Below, one piece after another: positions 44,951 to 53,807 of a DNA stretch of 64,000 bases (position 1 is its first letter; every line of letters starts with the position of its first letter). This DNA is from Armatimonas sp043757465 (GTDB lineage: Bacteria; Armatimonadota; Armatimonadia; Armatimonadales; Armatimonadaceae). The DNA lies in assembly GCF_043757465.1 (NCBI RefSeq), contig NZ_JAYVPL010000124.1, forward strand, positions 49,385-113,384. The letters are read 5' to 3'. The notes beneath the pieces were generated by a model. It was not told the DNA's origin and searched no databases. It saw only the letters and a list, made by a program, of their open reading frames with translations. The position numbers and the translations under genes were made by a program.

Positions 44951-46489
44951 ATGCACCGTTCCCCCCTTATTTTATTTTGTACTGCCCTGGGAGCAGCCTC
45001 CGCGCAGGCGCAAGAGACCTCGCTCATCCAGCGAGTCGAGGTTAGCGGTGCCTCAGTCGTGCCCGCGAACCTCATTGCCCAGAGTGCAAGAACCGTGCTA
45101 CAGGGAAAGCCTGCTGAGCCTGCCACACTCCGCCTTGCATTCGATGCGGTCAAGGCGCTCTACCAGCAGCGTGGTTACCCTCTGGCTCAAGTGATTAGCT
45201 ACCAGCTCGCTGCCGACGGCACCCTGACACTCACGCTTGCGGAGGGACGCATTCGTCGGGTGATCGTCGAGGGCAATCAGCGTACCCAAACCCGTATCCT
45301 GCATGAGGCACTCTCGCTTCGTGCGGGGATGGTCTACCGCGAGGATGCGGTGCAGCGGGATCGGCTCCGGCTAAGCCGCCTGGGAATCTTCACCGAGGTT
45401 ATTGTCAGCGGTCGCCCCCCCGAGGAAAGCGACGCCACAGATACCCTAGGGCTGATTGATCTTGTCGTACGCGTCAAAGAGGCACAGACTGGCAACGTCG
45501 CGGCAACCGTTGGCTACGGCGACGGCACGGGGCTGGTGGGCTTTGTCAATCTCAGCGAAACGAACCTTTTTGGAACCGCGCAGCAGTTCGCAGTGCAGTG
45601 GCAGCGCTTCGGGCGCGTCTTGCTGGACGACAACGGCTTTTTTGTCCAGGAGCCCCCCCGCACTGCCTTTGATGTGACACTCTTGCGCCCCGCCATTGGC
45701 CCACGCAGCCTGGCCTACGGAGTGAGTGTCTACGACCAGAACACGATTTTTCTGCCCACGTTTGGAACTCCCGTCGAGACCCTGCGTAGCTACGAGCGCC
45801 GCAAGGGGGGCAATGTTCAGATCGGTAAACCTCTGGGCGGGATTTGGAACCTGGCGCTAACGGGTCGGCGTGACGAAGTGGGCTACGACTCTATCCCTGA
45901 CCGACTCAATCCACCTACAGACGCACTCACACGTGCCAAAGCCACAGTCGGCGCACTGGGCTTCGCACTCAGCACCGATACTCGTGACCGTGCCGACAAC
46001 CCGCGCAGTGGCTCCCTCAACCGCCTGCGCTTCGAGGCGGCGGGCGCCGCTTTTGGGGGGAACCGTAACTTTAGCCAAGCAAGCCTGGACCTGCGTCGCT
46101 ACAGTCCCCTAACGATTCCCAAAAAACCTGGCTCCGTCTTCGCCATGCGCCTGCTCGGGGGGACATCAACGGGCGATGTGCCCCTCTCCGAGCAGTTCTT
46201 TCTGGGTGGTTTTGAGCTGCTACGCGGCTACGAATTCTTCTCGGTGCGCGGTGACAGGATGGCACTGGGCTCCGCCGAAGTGCGCGTCCCACTAGGAGCG
46301 GACACAGCGGGTGTCCTCTTTGTGGATGCGGGCAATGCCTGGCTTCCCGGCCAGAATGTCTCCGCAAGTGGCCTGAAAGTGGGCGGTGGAGTCGGGCTGC
46401 GTTTTCAGAGCCCGCTCGGCCCGATTCGCTTTGATCTGGCTTTTGGCAACCGCTCCCGCACCTACATCTCGCTAGGACAGTCGTTCTAA
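44951..46489 (+). CDS. Omp85-family outer-membrane protein with POTRA domains (TamA/BamA-like)
   Basis: 512 residues with signal peptide (cleavage near AQAQ, about residue 21). One or two POTRA domains lie at about 25-170 (RVEVSGASVVPANLIAQ, then GRIRRVIVEGNQRTQTRIL). The 16-strand barrel runs from about 185, with LFGTAQQFAVQWQRF, GGFELLRGYEF (the conserved VRGY-like motif reads LRGYE) and FVDAGNAW. It inserts or assembles proteins in the outer membrane and is good evidence for a diderm envelope. It is shorter than BamA (usually five POTRA), closer to TamA. Confidence 0.88.
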   Translation: MHRSPLILFCTALGAASAQAQETSLIQRVEVSGASVVPANLIAQSARTVLQGKPAEPATLRLAFDAVKALYQQRGYPLAQVISYQLAADGTLTLTLAEGRIRRVIVEGNQRTQTRILHEALSLRAGMVYREDAVQRDRLRLSRLGIFTEVIVSGRPPEESDATDTLGLIDLVVRVKEAQTGNVAATVGYGDGTGLVGFVNLSETNLFGTAQQFAVQWQRFGRVLLDDNGFFVQEPPRTAFDVTLLRPAIGPRSLAYGVSVYDQNTIFLPTFGTPVETLRSYERRKGGNVQIGKPLGGIWNLALTGRRDEVGYDSIPDRLNPPTDALTRAKATVGALGFALSTDTRDRADNPRSGSLNRLRFEAAGAAFGGNRNFSQASLDLRRYSPLTIPKKPGSVFAMRLLGGTSTGDVPLSEQFFLGGFELLRGYEFFSVRGDRMALGSAEVRVPLGADTAGVLFVDAGNAWLPGQNVSASGLKVGGGVGLRFQSPLGPIRFDLAFGNRSRTYISLGQSF

Positions 46490-46501
46490 ATTTTAGAAAC
46501 T

Positions 46502-47407
46502 ATGGCAAGCACCGTCGAGCGCCTCGTGCAGCGCAAGCTCATCAGCCCGCCCAAGTGGCTCCCCGCCTGCATCGCCTACGAGACCATCATGGGCTCGATG
46601 GCCTACGGCGTTTCCTCGGATTCGTCGGACATGGATGTCTACGGTTTCTGCGTCCCCCCCAAAGACGATGTCTTTCCGCACCTGCGGGGCGAGATTCCCG
46701 GCTTCGGTCGGCAGCTCCAGCGCTTCGAGCAGTACCAGCAGCACCATGTCGAGGATAAAGACGCGCTGGCTGGCCGTGGCCGTGAGTACGATCTAACCAT
46801 ATTCTCTCTGGTGAAGTTCTTCCAGCTCGCTATGGAGAACAACCCCAATATCGTGGACTCCCTGTTTACGCCCAGAGAGTGTGTCCTGCACTGCAACTCC
46901 CTTGGGGAGCGTGTCCGCGAGAAGCGTCAGATTTTTCTTCATAGAGGCGCGTGGCATAAGTTCAAAGGCTACGCCTACTCTCAAGTTCATAAGATGGAGA
47001 TCAAGACACCGCAAGAGGGTAGCAAGCGTGCCCAGAACGTGGATGTGTTCGGTTTCGACGTGAAATTTGCTTATCATGTAGTGCGTTTACTTGATGAAAT
47101 CGAGCAGATACTAACATTAGGTGATCTTGACTTACAGCGCGATAGAGAGCGTATGAAGGCGATCCGGCGCGGCGAGTGGACTCTGGAGCAAGTCAAGGAG
47201 TTCTTCGTCACCAAGGAAAAAGAGCTGGAGAGCGCCTACACCGCCAGCAAGCTCCCGCATGGCCCCAATGAGGCGGCGATCAAAACGCTCTTGATGGAGT
47301 GCCTGGAAGCGCACTACGGCTCACTCGAAAACGCACTCTCCGTTCCAAACCAGGAGCGGGCGCTTCTCGCACAGATCAAAACCCTCTGCGAGAAGGCAGG
47401 CGTATGA
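46502..47407 (+). CDS. RlaP-type nucleotidyltransferase (DNA polymerase beta superfamily)
   Basis: 301 residues. The nucleotidyltransferase fold is shown by GSMAYGVSSDSSDMDVYGFC (31-50), with the metal-binding Asp43-x-Asp45 pair, followed by helical segments with EYDLTIFSLVKFFQLAMENNP. This fits the RlaP (RNA repair-associated) family of predicted nucleotidyltransferases; substrates are unproven. No RNA ligase gene is adjacent, so this copy stands alone. It overlaps the next gene by ATGA, an unlikely functional partner. Confidence 0.8.
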   Translation: MASTVERLVQRKLISPPKWLPACIAYETIMGSMAYGVSSDSSDMDVYGFCVPPKDDVFPHLRGEIPGFGRQLQRFEQYQQHHVEDKDALAGRGREYDLTIFSLVKFFQLAMENNPNIVDSLFTPRECVLHCNSLGERVREKRQIFLHRGAWHKFKGYAYSQVHKMEIKTPQEGSKRAQNVDVFGFDVKFAYHVVRLLDEIEQILTLGDLDLQRDRERMKAIRRGEWTLEQVKEFFVTKEKELESAYTASKLPHGPNEAAIKTLLMECLEAHYGSLENALSVPNQERALLAQIKTLCEKAGV

Positions 47408-48771
47408 GTATCCCCCTAACCCCCGCCGAGCGGGGGGAAAATAAGGAATCGGCTTCCTCCAATCTCCCCCGCCGGGCGGGGGGTGGGGGGCTGGTCGCAG
47501 TTCTTATCGCCGCATTCGTGCTCTCCGTGAGCTTTGCCGTCAATGTGCCCTTCGATCATAATCCCGATGAGTCGTCGCACCGGGACTATGTACGGCTTTT
47601 AGTGGAGCAAAAAGGGCTGGTGATGTTTGTCCCGAGCCAGGGCCGGAAGCACTTGCCTGCCCATGTGACGGAGACGATGCGGACACGTGAAGGCATGACG
47701 GAGCTTCCTGAGGGAGCACCCAGCCGCGACGAAACCCATCAGCCGCCGCTCTACTACCTGCTTGCCGCGCTGGTCTTTGCGGCGACGGGCGGGGGGAGCT
47801 TACTAGCACTTCGGCTCGTGGCGCTGCCATTTCAGCTGGCGACCCTCTGGGTGGCGTGGAAGGCAGGGAAAGAGCTGTTTCCCCAGCGCCCGGAGCTGGC
47901 TCCCGCGCTGGCGGCCTTTGTAGCGTTTTTGCCCACGCAGGCACAGCTCGGCGGTGCGATTAGCAACGATGCCCCAACGCACTTTTTCTGCGCACTGATT
48001 GTCTGGCGGCTTGCACGGTTCTTTGCGCCACACATTCCCCCACCGCATCGGGCCTATGCCTGGAGAGAGGGCACACTCCTAGGGCTGTTTTTTGGACTGG
48101 GGCTGCTCACCAAGCTCACGGTACTCCAGCTCTATCCTGTCTTACTTTTGGTGTGCCTGTGGCGACGTCTGCCTTTCACGGTGCTTCTGCTGCCCGTCTT
48201 GATTGGATTGCTCATTGCCGCGCCATGGCTGGTGCGTAATCAGATGCTCTACGGAGACCTTCTGGCACAGACGATCTACAAGGCAACGGGGCCGAATTTC
48301 TCCCCAAGCGAGATCAGTCAGATTTCCGGGTGGACGCCTGCGGATTACCTGAGAAACACGGGGCTGCGCTCGTTTGTCAGCTTCTGGTGTTTTCTTGACC
48401 CTCGGCTACCCACCGTACCGCTGGCTCGATTTATCGGCTCGCCCGTGCTCCTGTTACTAACGCTCGCTCTGGCCCTGACGCCTCTGTTTGGGCTCTATAA
48501 AGCAAGTAAAGAAAAAGTAAACGAGCCCGCGTTTGGGTTTGCCACACTGGTACCGCTGTGCCTGGTGCCGTTTTTTACGAAGTTCCTCTCTGAGGTCTTT
48601 CAAGCGCAGGGGCGGTATTTTCTCCCATCATTGCTGGCGGTGGCGCTGGTCTGCGTGGGCGGGTATGCGGCGCTACTAAAAAATAGCAAAGCGGCTTTTA
48701 TTCCTTCAGCCCTGCTTCTCTTGCTCTCGGTGTGGCAGCTAGTTGGAGGAGGATACGCCGCCGTTCGCTGA
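47404..48771 (+). CDS. DUF2142-like/GT-C polytopic membrane protein carrying the family-1 repeat
   Basis: 455 residues from the ATG that overlaps the RlaP stop. About 10 membrane spans; the first loop has NVPFDHNPDESSHRDYVRLL with acidic residues like the GT-C active loop, and THQPPLYYLLAALVF fits DUF2142-type membrane proteins. The first 29 residues are encoded by repeat copy D and are not part of the fold. The 3' end overlaps the converging GAP1-like gene by 33 bp. Likely a glycan-related membrane enzyme; substrate unknown. Confidence 0.65.
   Translation: MSIPLTPAERGENKESASSNLPRRAGGGGLVAVLIAAFVLSVSFAVNVPFDHNPDESSHRDYVRLLVEQKGLVMFVPSQGRKHLPAHVTETMRTREGMTELPEGAPSRDETHQPPLYYLLAALVFAATGGGSLLALRLVALPFQLATLWVAWKAGKELFPQRPELAPALAAFVAFLPTQAQLGGAISNDAPTHFFCALIVWRLARFFAPHIPPPHRAYAWREGTLLGLFFGLGLLTKLTVLQLYPVLLLVCLWRRLPFTVLLLPVLIGLLIAAPWLVRNQMLYGDLLAQTIYKATGPNFSPSEISQISGWTPADYLRNTGLRSFVSFWCFLDPRLPTVPLARFIGSPVLLLLTLALALTPLFGLYKASKEKVNEPAFGFATLVPLCLVPFFTKFLSEVFQAQGRYFLPSLLAVALVCVGGYAALLKNSKAAFIPSALLLLLSVWQLVGGGYAAVR
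47412..47490. repeat. GC-rich palindromic repeat, family 1, copy D (full element, in coding sequence)
   Basis: The layout is a C5/G6 hairpin, AAAATAAGGAATC, TTCC, and a second hairpin ending in a G-rich run. It is translated as PLTPAERGENKES then LPRRAGGGG, matching the peptide encoded by copy C in the unrelated DUF1501 gene. It occupies the extreme N-terminus of the membrane protein. Confidence 0.8.
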
Positions 48772-49926
48772 CGGGCGGGCTTGCTGCGGCGCCGTCAGAT
48801 AACCCAGTCCCCAACCAGCGACAAAAAGCATAATCGCACAGAGTGCCAGAACCAGAGGGCGGTTCATCGCCGATGTGGTGAGCGGGTCGTCGGCAGCGAG
48901 CTCCTCCAGCTCCGGCAGTAAATGGGGCCGGAACGGGGCGGGCTGTTTTTCTAGACCAAACTCTAGCCGGGCATAATCACGTCCTATCCGCGCCATGCTC
49001 TCGACTGTCTCATTGGCCACCGTGGAGCGGATCCCGAGCGCCTTCAGGTTTCGTGCAATCCGTGCGGCGGTACCCGCGCCTTCACTAGTTCGTTGCCGCC
49101 AGACATCGGGCTCCATGGTCTCACCAAGGCGCATTGTCTCCCCGATCTGGTCGGCAAGCTCCGAGGCATCCTGCGTCAGAAGCTGTGTCAGCTCCAGGGT
49201 TAGTACATCATCGGGGTGGGGCGAGGGCAGCGCTCCAATCAGCTCCGCACCCAGCCGATCAGCCAGTTGTTTAATCTCCCCACGCCCGGGCAAGAGCAGG
49301 GAGGGTGCGCGGAGCACAACAGAGAAAACGCCACGCGGCGTCGGCCGCGTCGAAGGCCACCACGTCGCAAACGTGGCGAACTGGTTTACACCCAGAAGCT
49401 GCTGGAGCCAGCGCTTCAGCGCCGCTTCGTTCTCTGGGGTAAACGGGAGCTCAGGGGCAAGCGGCTCGGGGATAGCGGCCCTGGCGGTACTGGCGGGCGG
49501 AGGCGGGGGCTGGAGGTTTAGCAAGGTCAGGTCTTGAAGCTGCCCCTTCGTTCGAATCGCATCCCAGACTGCATCCGCGCTCATCAGAGTCAGTGGCCCA
49601 CCCATGTTGAGGAGCTGCTCCGCAGGGAGCAGTAGGTGCAGGTACTCGACCCCGCGCCGCTGCCCTGCCAGCTCCTTGTCATCGGTGATGCGGGAGAGAG
49701 CCCAGAGATCCTTACGAATCTGCCAAAAGAAAAAGACTTTATTTGTCTCTGAGGGCATCTCGATATCCGAGTAGAACCCGTGGCAGAGAAAGCGAATGGA
49801 CTCGGAGAGGCGCTCTTTGGTATCCGCGCTCCCATCTGCCACCATGGCCGTTACTTTGTAGTCGTCGTAAGGGCCACGTCCGCTACGAAACACCGCCCAC
49901 TGCACGCCGATGTGCCCCTCGCTCAT
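48739..49926 (-). CDS. GAP1-N-like GTPase-associated protein with C-terminal membrane anchor
   Basis: 395 residues. The first about 115 residues (QWAVFRSGRGPYDDYKV, LWALSRITDD, AGQRRGVEYLHLLLP) resemble the GAP1-N domain of GTPase-associated proteins in predicted prokaryotic conflict systems, mainly through the R-x-G-x-x-H block. A Pro-rich linker (about 138-150), a helical middle and one membrane helix near 358-378 follow. AGGAAGG precedes the ATG, 3 nt past the GTPase gene, so the two are an operon. The match is weak and rests on motif impression. The end overlaps the opposite gene by 33 bp. Confidence 0.5.
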   Translation of the reverse strand: MSEGHIGVQWAVFRSGRGPYDDYKVTAMVADGSADTKERLSESIRFLCHGFYSDIEMPSETNKVFFFWQIRKDLWALSRITDDKELAGQRRGVEYLHLLLPAEQLLNMGGPLTLMSADAVWDAIRTKGQLQDLTLLNLQPPPPPASTARAAIPEPLAPELPFTPENEAALKRWLQQLLGVNQFATFATWWPSTRPTPRGVFSVVLRAPSLLLPGRGEIKQLADRLGAELIGALPSPHPDDVLTLELTQLLTQDASELADQIGETMRLGETMEPDVWRQRTSEGAGTAARIARNLKALGIRSTVANETVESMARIGRDYARLEFGLEKQPAPFRPHLLPELEELAADDPLTTSAMNRPLVLALCAIMLFVAGWGLGYLTAPQQARPSANGGVSSSN

Positions 49927-49929
49927 AGC

Positions 49930-51948
49930 TTACCTTCCTGTTGTACGGCGCTCTTCAATCGCTGTTTGCCAGAGTTCGACAACCTTCTCAATATGCCGAA
50001 TCGCATCCAGGTGGCGCTGTGCTGTGGTATCGGTACTCCCCAGAAGCCAGCGCCGTAGCTCGGTAAACGTGGTCACGTTCCACCGCAGGGCCCGCGCCGT
50101 CAGCCAGAGCAGCGGGGTGGCACAGTTGGTAGGTGTCGTGTCCTGAGGGGAGATCATCTCAAATTTCCGGGTGGTATCCGGCTGCCCATCCGTACCATTG
50201 ACGGGCCGGGAGGCCGTGATCGCAGTCGTCTTGAAGATCTCCACATCCGCAAAGCCTGGCCCCGTGGCGCGGCACTTCTCTTCCCACTCCTGCAAAATCC
50301 CAAAAGGGCCATCGTAGCGTAGCAGCGACGAGTTCACTTCGTCTTTGCCGCGCACCCGGCGCTCCCCGTAGATCAGGTTATCCATCTGCACATGGTTAGG
50401 CAGACCACTAGCAAGGTCCACACACTCATCACACTTGGTCATCACCATTCCGACAGGAATCACGCGGTTCTTGCCATTTCCCTCGATACGCCCCTCCGAA
50501 TTGATTCCCATCTTCCGGTCGGTCTTGCCATCAATGAGAATATCCATCGCGGCTCGAAAGGCGTTATGAACATCGCTCAGGCCCTCTTCCTGAACACCGC
50601 GTCGCAGCGCGGAGATATCTCCCACGAAGAGAATCCCATCGGAGTCGGCGATCCGGTTCCAGTACTTGCGGTGGGCATCGGCGGAGTGGTCACTCGTCAC
50701 CAGAAGGCTTCCTGGATAGTCCAGCAGGTTGATTCGGGCGACTTTGGTGGGCTGCTCCCCTTTACGCAGGCGAACAAAGACATCGAACTTGAACTCGCGC
50801 ATTCCCTGCGTACTGGGTGGCCACTGGTTATAGGTATAGATAAGGTCAGAGAGGTAGTCGAGATTACGATCCTGGTAGAAACGCTGCTGGGCCTGATCGA
50901 GCTGCTCATAGTTCACCGGCGTGATATCCACCGGCTTGACAATCACCCCGTAGCGCTCCGCCGTGTTCTCCTGCCACTCTTTATAGGCACCAGCCAGCAG
51001 CACCGTCTTGCCCGATTCGCGGCCTCCGATAACCGTGAAGTTCATCTCCAGCGCCTCGCCGCCCGTGGCCACGTAGCGCGAGTCTCTGCCCTGCCTGCCC
51101 CCTTGCAAGAAGCGCAGTTTCTGGTCGGCTTTCCACGCCCATGCGAGTGTCAGCCCAGCCCAGCCAAAGCCAACCAGAGCAGGAATTCCCGTCGCCCAGG
51201 TCATAAAGGGCCAGTTCTGAATGATCCTATCAGTGAGGTCATTGAGCGGCAAGGTCAAGAGCGCAACCAAAGCGGCCTGCGGGAGAATCTGGATAATTCC
51301 CATTCCTCCTCCCGCCATGACCGCATCCCCGCGCACCGCCAGCCGCCGTGCGACAAGCAGCCCGATCGTGGCCGCAATCGCCAGCGCGATAAAGCGCGAG
51401 ACATAGTAGGCAGCATTGCGGACATCCGTCGGTATGCTGGGGAAAATAGCGCGCGCCATCAAAATCGTGAAGACTGCCACAACCCCTGTGACGATACCGG
51501 TCACCGCCCAATCACGCAGCGCATCCACTGCCTTGTAGGTAGCTCCTTTACCCGCAGCGGCTTTCTTGGCAACCAGAGAGCGTAGGATCGCCGTGGCGAT
51601 AAACGCCGCGAGGATCGCTCCTATAGGAACCAGGCTATAGGCAACCCGGAGCCCTTGTGAGGTCGTGGACTTAGCCATGGACCAGAGTAGCGCCTTAAAC
51701 CACATCAGCAGGCCGCCCATTCCAATCAGCAGTGCCCACTTGGCCAGCTCCGCGACCTTCAAGCGCTCCATCGGATCCAAGCGCTGGATGAGCTTTTTGT
51801 CAGCCGTCTTGGCCGTCACCAGAGGAGCGGGCGTCTGCGCGGGACGCTCGTACTGAGAAAGATTAGGACTGGGAAGCTCCGTGGGGGGCGGGACGAGCAC
51901 ATCGGGATCCGCCGAAAAATCGGATTCTTTGAACGCCTCTCGTGGCAT
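49930..51948 (-). CDS. Membrane-anchored GTPase-like protein (double-GTPase-type)
   Basis: 672 residues from the ATG at 51948 (AAAGG about 11 nt upstream; TTG and ATG starts up to 84 nt earlier remain possible). Six membrane helices lie in the first 275 residues. The P-loop domain follows with GGRESGKT (308-315), a G3-like LLDYPG block and a TKCD G4 motif that gives guanine specificity. The C-terminal 150 residues are helical. This layout fits the DO-GTPase-type NTPases predicted in conflict systems with GAP1 partners. It would sit in the inner membrane with the GTPase in the cytoplasm. The partner gene follows after 3 nt. Confidence 0.65.
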   Translation of the reverse strand: MPREAFKESDFSADPDVLVPPPTELPSPNLSQYERPAQTPAPLVTAKTADKKLIQRLDPMERLKVAELAKWALLIGMGGLLMWFKALLWSMAKSTTSQGLRVAYSLVPIGAILAAFIATAILRSLVAKKAAAGKGATYKAVDALRDWAVTGIVTGVVAVFTILMARAIFPSIPTDVRNAAYYVSRFIALAIAATIGLLVARRLAVRGDAVMAGGGMGIIQILPQAALVALLTLPLNDLTDRIIQNWPFMTWATGIPALVGFGWAGLTLAWAWKADQKLRFLQGGRQGRDSRYVATGGEALEMNFTVIGGRESGKTVLLAGAYKEWQENTAERYGVIVKPVDITPVNYEQLDQAQQRFYQDRNLDYLSDLIYTYNQWPPSTQGMREFKFDVFVRLRKGEQPTKVARINLLDYPGSLLVTSDHSADAHRKYWNRIADSDGILFVGDISALRRGVQEEGLSDVHNAFRAAMDILIDGKTDRKMGINSEGRIEGNGKNRVIPVGMVMTKCDECVDLASGLPNHVQMDNLIYGERRVRGKDEVNSSLLRYDGPFGILQEWEEKCRATGPGFADVEIFKTTAITASRPVNGTDGQPDTTRKFEMISPQDTTPTNCATPLLWLTARALRWNVTTFTELRRWLLGSTDTTAQRHLDAIRHIEKVVELWQTAIEERRTTGR

Positions 51949-52096
51949 TTGAGTATAAACCTTTACAGGGCAAGTTGCCTGAGAGGATACCATAAAACTA
52001 CCAGGTTGTAGCGACGGAATCCCTCGTGACAATGGTGCTGGGTTATAAGTCGGTATATTTATCTAAAAACTAAACCGTGGCTCCTGTGGCAGCCGT

Positions 52097-52960
52097 CTAG
52101 CGCTTGAGATACTTGTCGAAAAACGCAAAGAGTGCGCTGTCGGCTTGCTTTGCCTGCTCGCCGCCAAAGCCATGCCCTGCGCCTTGTAGCGTCACCAGTT
52201 CGGCATCTACTCCAGCAGCCAGCAAGCGATCCACCATCCAGATAGACTGCTCGTAGGCGACATAGTTGTCTTTCGTGCCATGGACGCAAAGAGTCGGTGG
52301 GGCAAGCGGCGTCACCCAGTAGAGTGGGCTCGCGGTAATATGTTTTGGGCGCTCTTTCTCCACATTGCCCCCCAGAAAGAGCGGGAGCACCTCGGCGGCA
52401 TCCACGCTCTTGCCGTAGGACTTGGTGAGATCACTGGGTCCGTAGAAGTTGACCACACAGCTGACCTTGCTGGACTGCGCCGGGTTTCCGCCCTCGCCCT
52501 CCAGCTCTTTAACGCCCCCGGTCACTCCCAGATAGAGCGCTAGGTGCCCCCCCGCAGAGCCACCCGTCACCCCGATCCGCTCCGGGTTAATGTGGTACTT
52601 GGCCGCGTTTGCCCGCAGCCAGCGCACGGCAGCTTTCACATCGTGGATGGCCGCTGGAAACGGATACTTGGGCGCGAGCCGATAGTCTACCGTGATCGCA
52701 ACATAGCCCCGTGCGGCGAGCTGCTTGATGAGGCCATCGTAGCCATCGCGGGTTCCTGCCCGAAAGCCTCCTCCGTGGATGCAGAGCACGGCGGGGAAAG
52801 GGCCATCGCCTTTTTCAGGCCGCGCCAGATCGAGTAGCAGGTGCTGGTTGTCGGGGTTGGTGAACTCGATCCCCTTCTCAAAGACCACGCCCTCTTGTGC
52901 CCGAACCGGGGCAAGTGCCAGCAGTAGTAGCGCCAGTGCGCCCAGTACGTTTTGTTTCAT
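52097..52960 (-). CDS. Exported alpha/beta-hydrolase esterase (BD-FAE/acetyl-esterase-like)
   Basis: 287 residues with a signal peptide (to about AQE, residue 22). The fold shows the HGGGF oxyanion block, the nucleophile Ser in GVTGGSAGGH (about 135), an Asp in VHGTKDNYV and a His in GAGHGFGG. It cleaves small acyl esters on sugars or lignin-like compounds outside the cytoplasm. Its ATG touches the stop of the SDR gene upstream, so they share a transcript. Confidence 0.9.
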   Translation of the reverse strand: MKQNVLGALALLLLALAPVRAQEGVVFEKGIEFTNPDNQHLLLDLARPEKGDGPFPAVLCIHGGGFRAGTRDGYDGLIKQLAARGYVAITVDYRLAPKYPFPAAIHDVKAAVRWLRANAAKYHINPERIGVTGGSAGGHLALYLGVTGGVKELEGEGGNPAQSSKVSCVVNFYGPSDLTKSYGKSVDAAEVLPLFLGGNVEKERPKHITASPLYWVTPLAPPTLCVHGTKDNYVAYEQSIWMVDRLLAAGVDAELVTLQGAGHGFGGEQAKQADSALFAFFDKYLKR

Positions 52961-53719
52961 TTAGTGCATGTCCAGGCCACCGGAGATATCAATCGAGCCC
53001 CCGGTGATGTAGGCCGCTTTCTCGCTGGCGAGATAGGCAATCAGCTCCGCGATCTCGTCGGGGCGGGAGAGGCGCTTGACCAGCAGCTTGGCCATAAATG
53101 CCTCAACATCTTTGTCGCCGCCGGTCTGGCGGCGCTCGGCGAAGTTCTTCTGCATCATGCCTGTGTCCACGGCGGCAGGGCAGACGCAGCAGACCCGAAT
53201 TCCCTCTTCGCCCAGCGAGATCGCTGCGGACTTGGTCAGATGAATCATCCCGGCTTTGCTCAAGCCATAGATGGTCTGCGTGGGCCGCCCGGAGCGCCCG
53301 GCAGCACTGGCGACATTGACAATCACACCACCATTGCCGAACTTCTTCATCTCGACGGCAACCGCTTGCAGGCAGAAGAATGCGCCTTTGAGGTTGATGT
53401 CCATCAGCCAGTCGTAGGTTTCTTCCGTGACATCCCAGATTGGCTCCAGGCGAAAGACACCGGCATTATTGACTAAACAGTCCAGCCGCCCCAGTTTTGC
53501 GGCCAGTGCAGCAAAGACCTCGCGGATCTGGGCGACATCGCGAATGTCCAGAACCGCCGTCTCCGTGCCCTCGCCCACTTGCTCCGCCGCACCCGCCAGT
53601 GCCTCGGCGTTCACATCCACCAACACCACTTTCCAGCCATCGCGGCGCAATAGCTGCCCCGTCACAATACCAATCCCCCCGGCCCCACCGGTCACTACCG
53701 CCACCTTTTGATTACTCAT
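52961..53719 (-). CDS. Short-chain dehydrogenase/reductase
   Basis: 252 residues. The classical SDR marks are present: TGGAGGIG (cofactor glycine motif, 10-17), NNAG, the Ser in ASAAG and the intact YxxxK (YGLSK). An acidic residue after strand 2 (VLVDVN) suggests NAD(H). Substrate unknown. GGAAGGG lies upstream of the ATG. It precedes the esterase gene directly in one operon. Confidence 0.92.
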   Translation of the reverse strand: MSNQKVAVVTGGAGGIGIVTGQLLRRDGWKVVLVDVNAEALAGAAEQVGEGTETAVLDIRDVAQIREVFAALAAKLGRLDCLVNNAGVFRLEPIWDVTEETYDWLMDINLKGAFFCLQAVAVEMKKFGNGGVIVNVASAAGRSGRPTQTIYGLSKAGMIHLTKSAAISLGEEGIRVCCVCPAAVDTGMMQKNFAERRQTGGDKDVEAFMAKLLVKRLSRPDEIAELIAYLASEKAAYITGGSIDISGGLDMH

Positions 53720-53807
53720 GCCGCTAACATTCCCTTCCGCAAGGGCGATTTCCTGTCACCAACGCGCAAAAAAACGCGTCTTTAACTTCCGAAGGAGTAT
53801 TTATGAC

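Noticed and set aside
50392..51585. 397-codon plus-strand frame
   Set aside because: Antisense to the GTPase gene with its clear P-loop.
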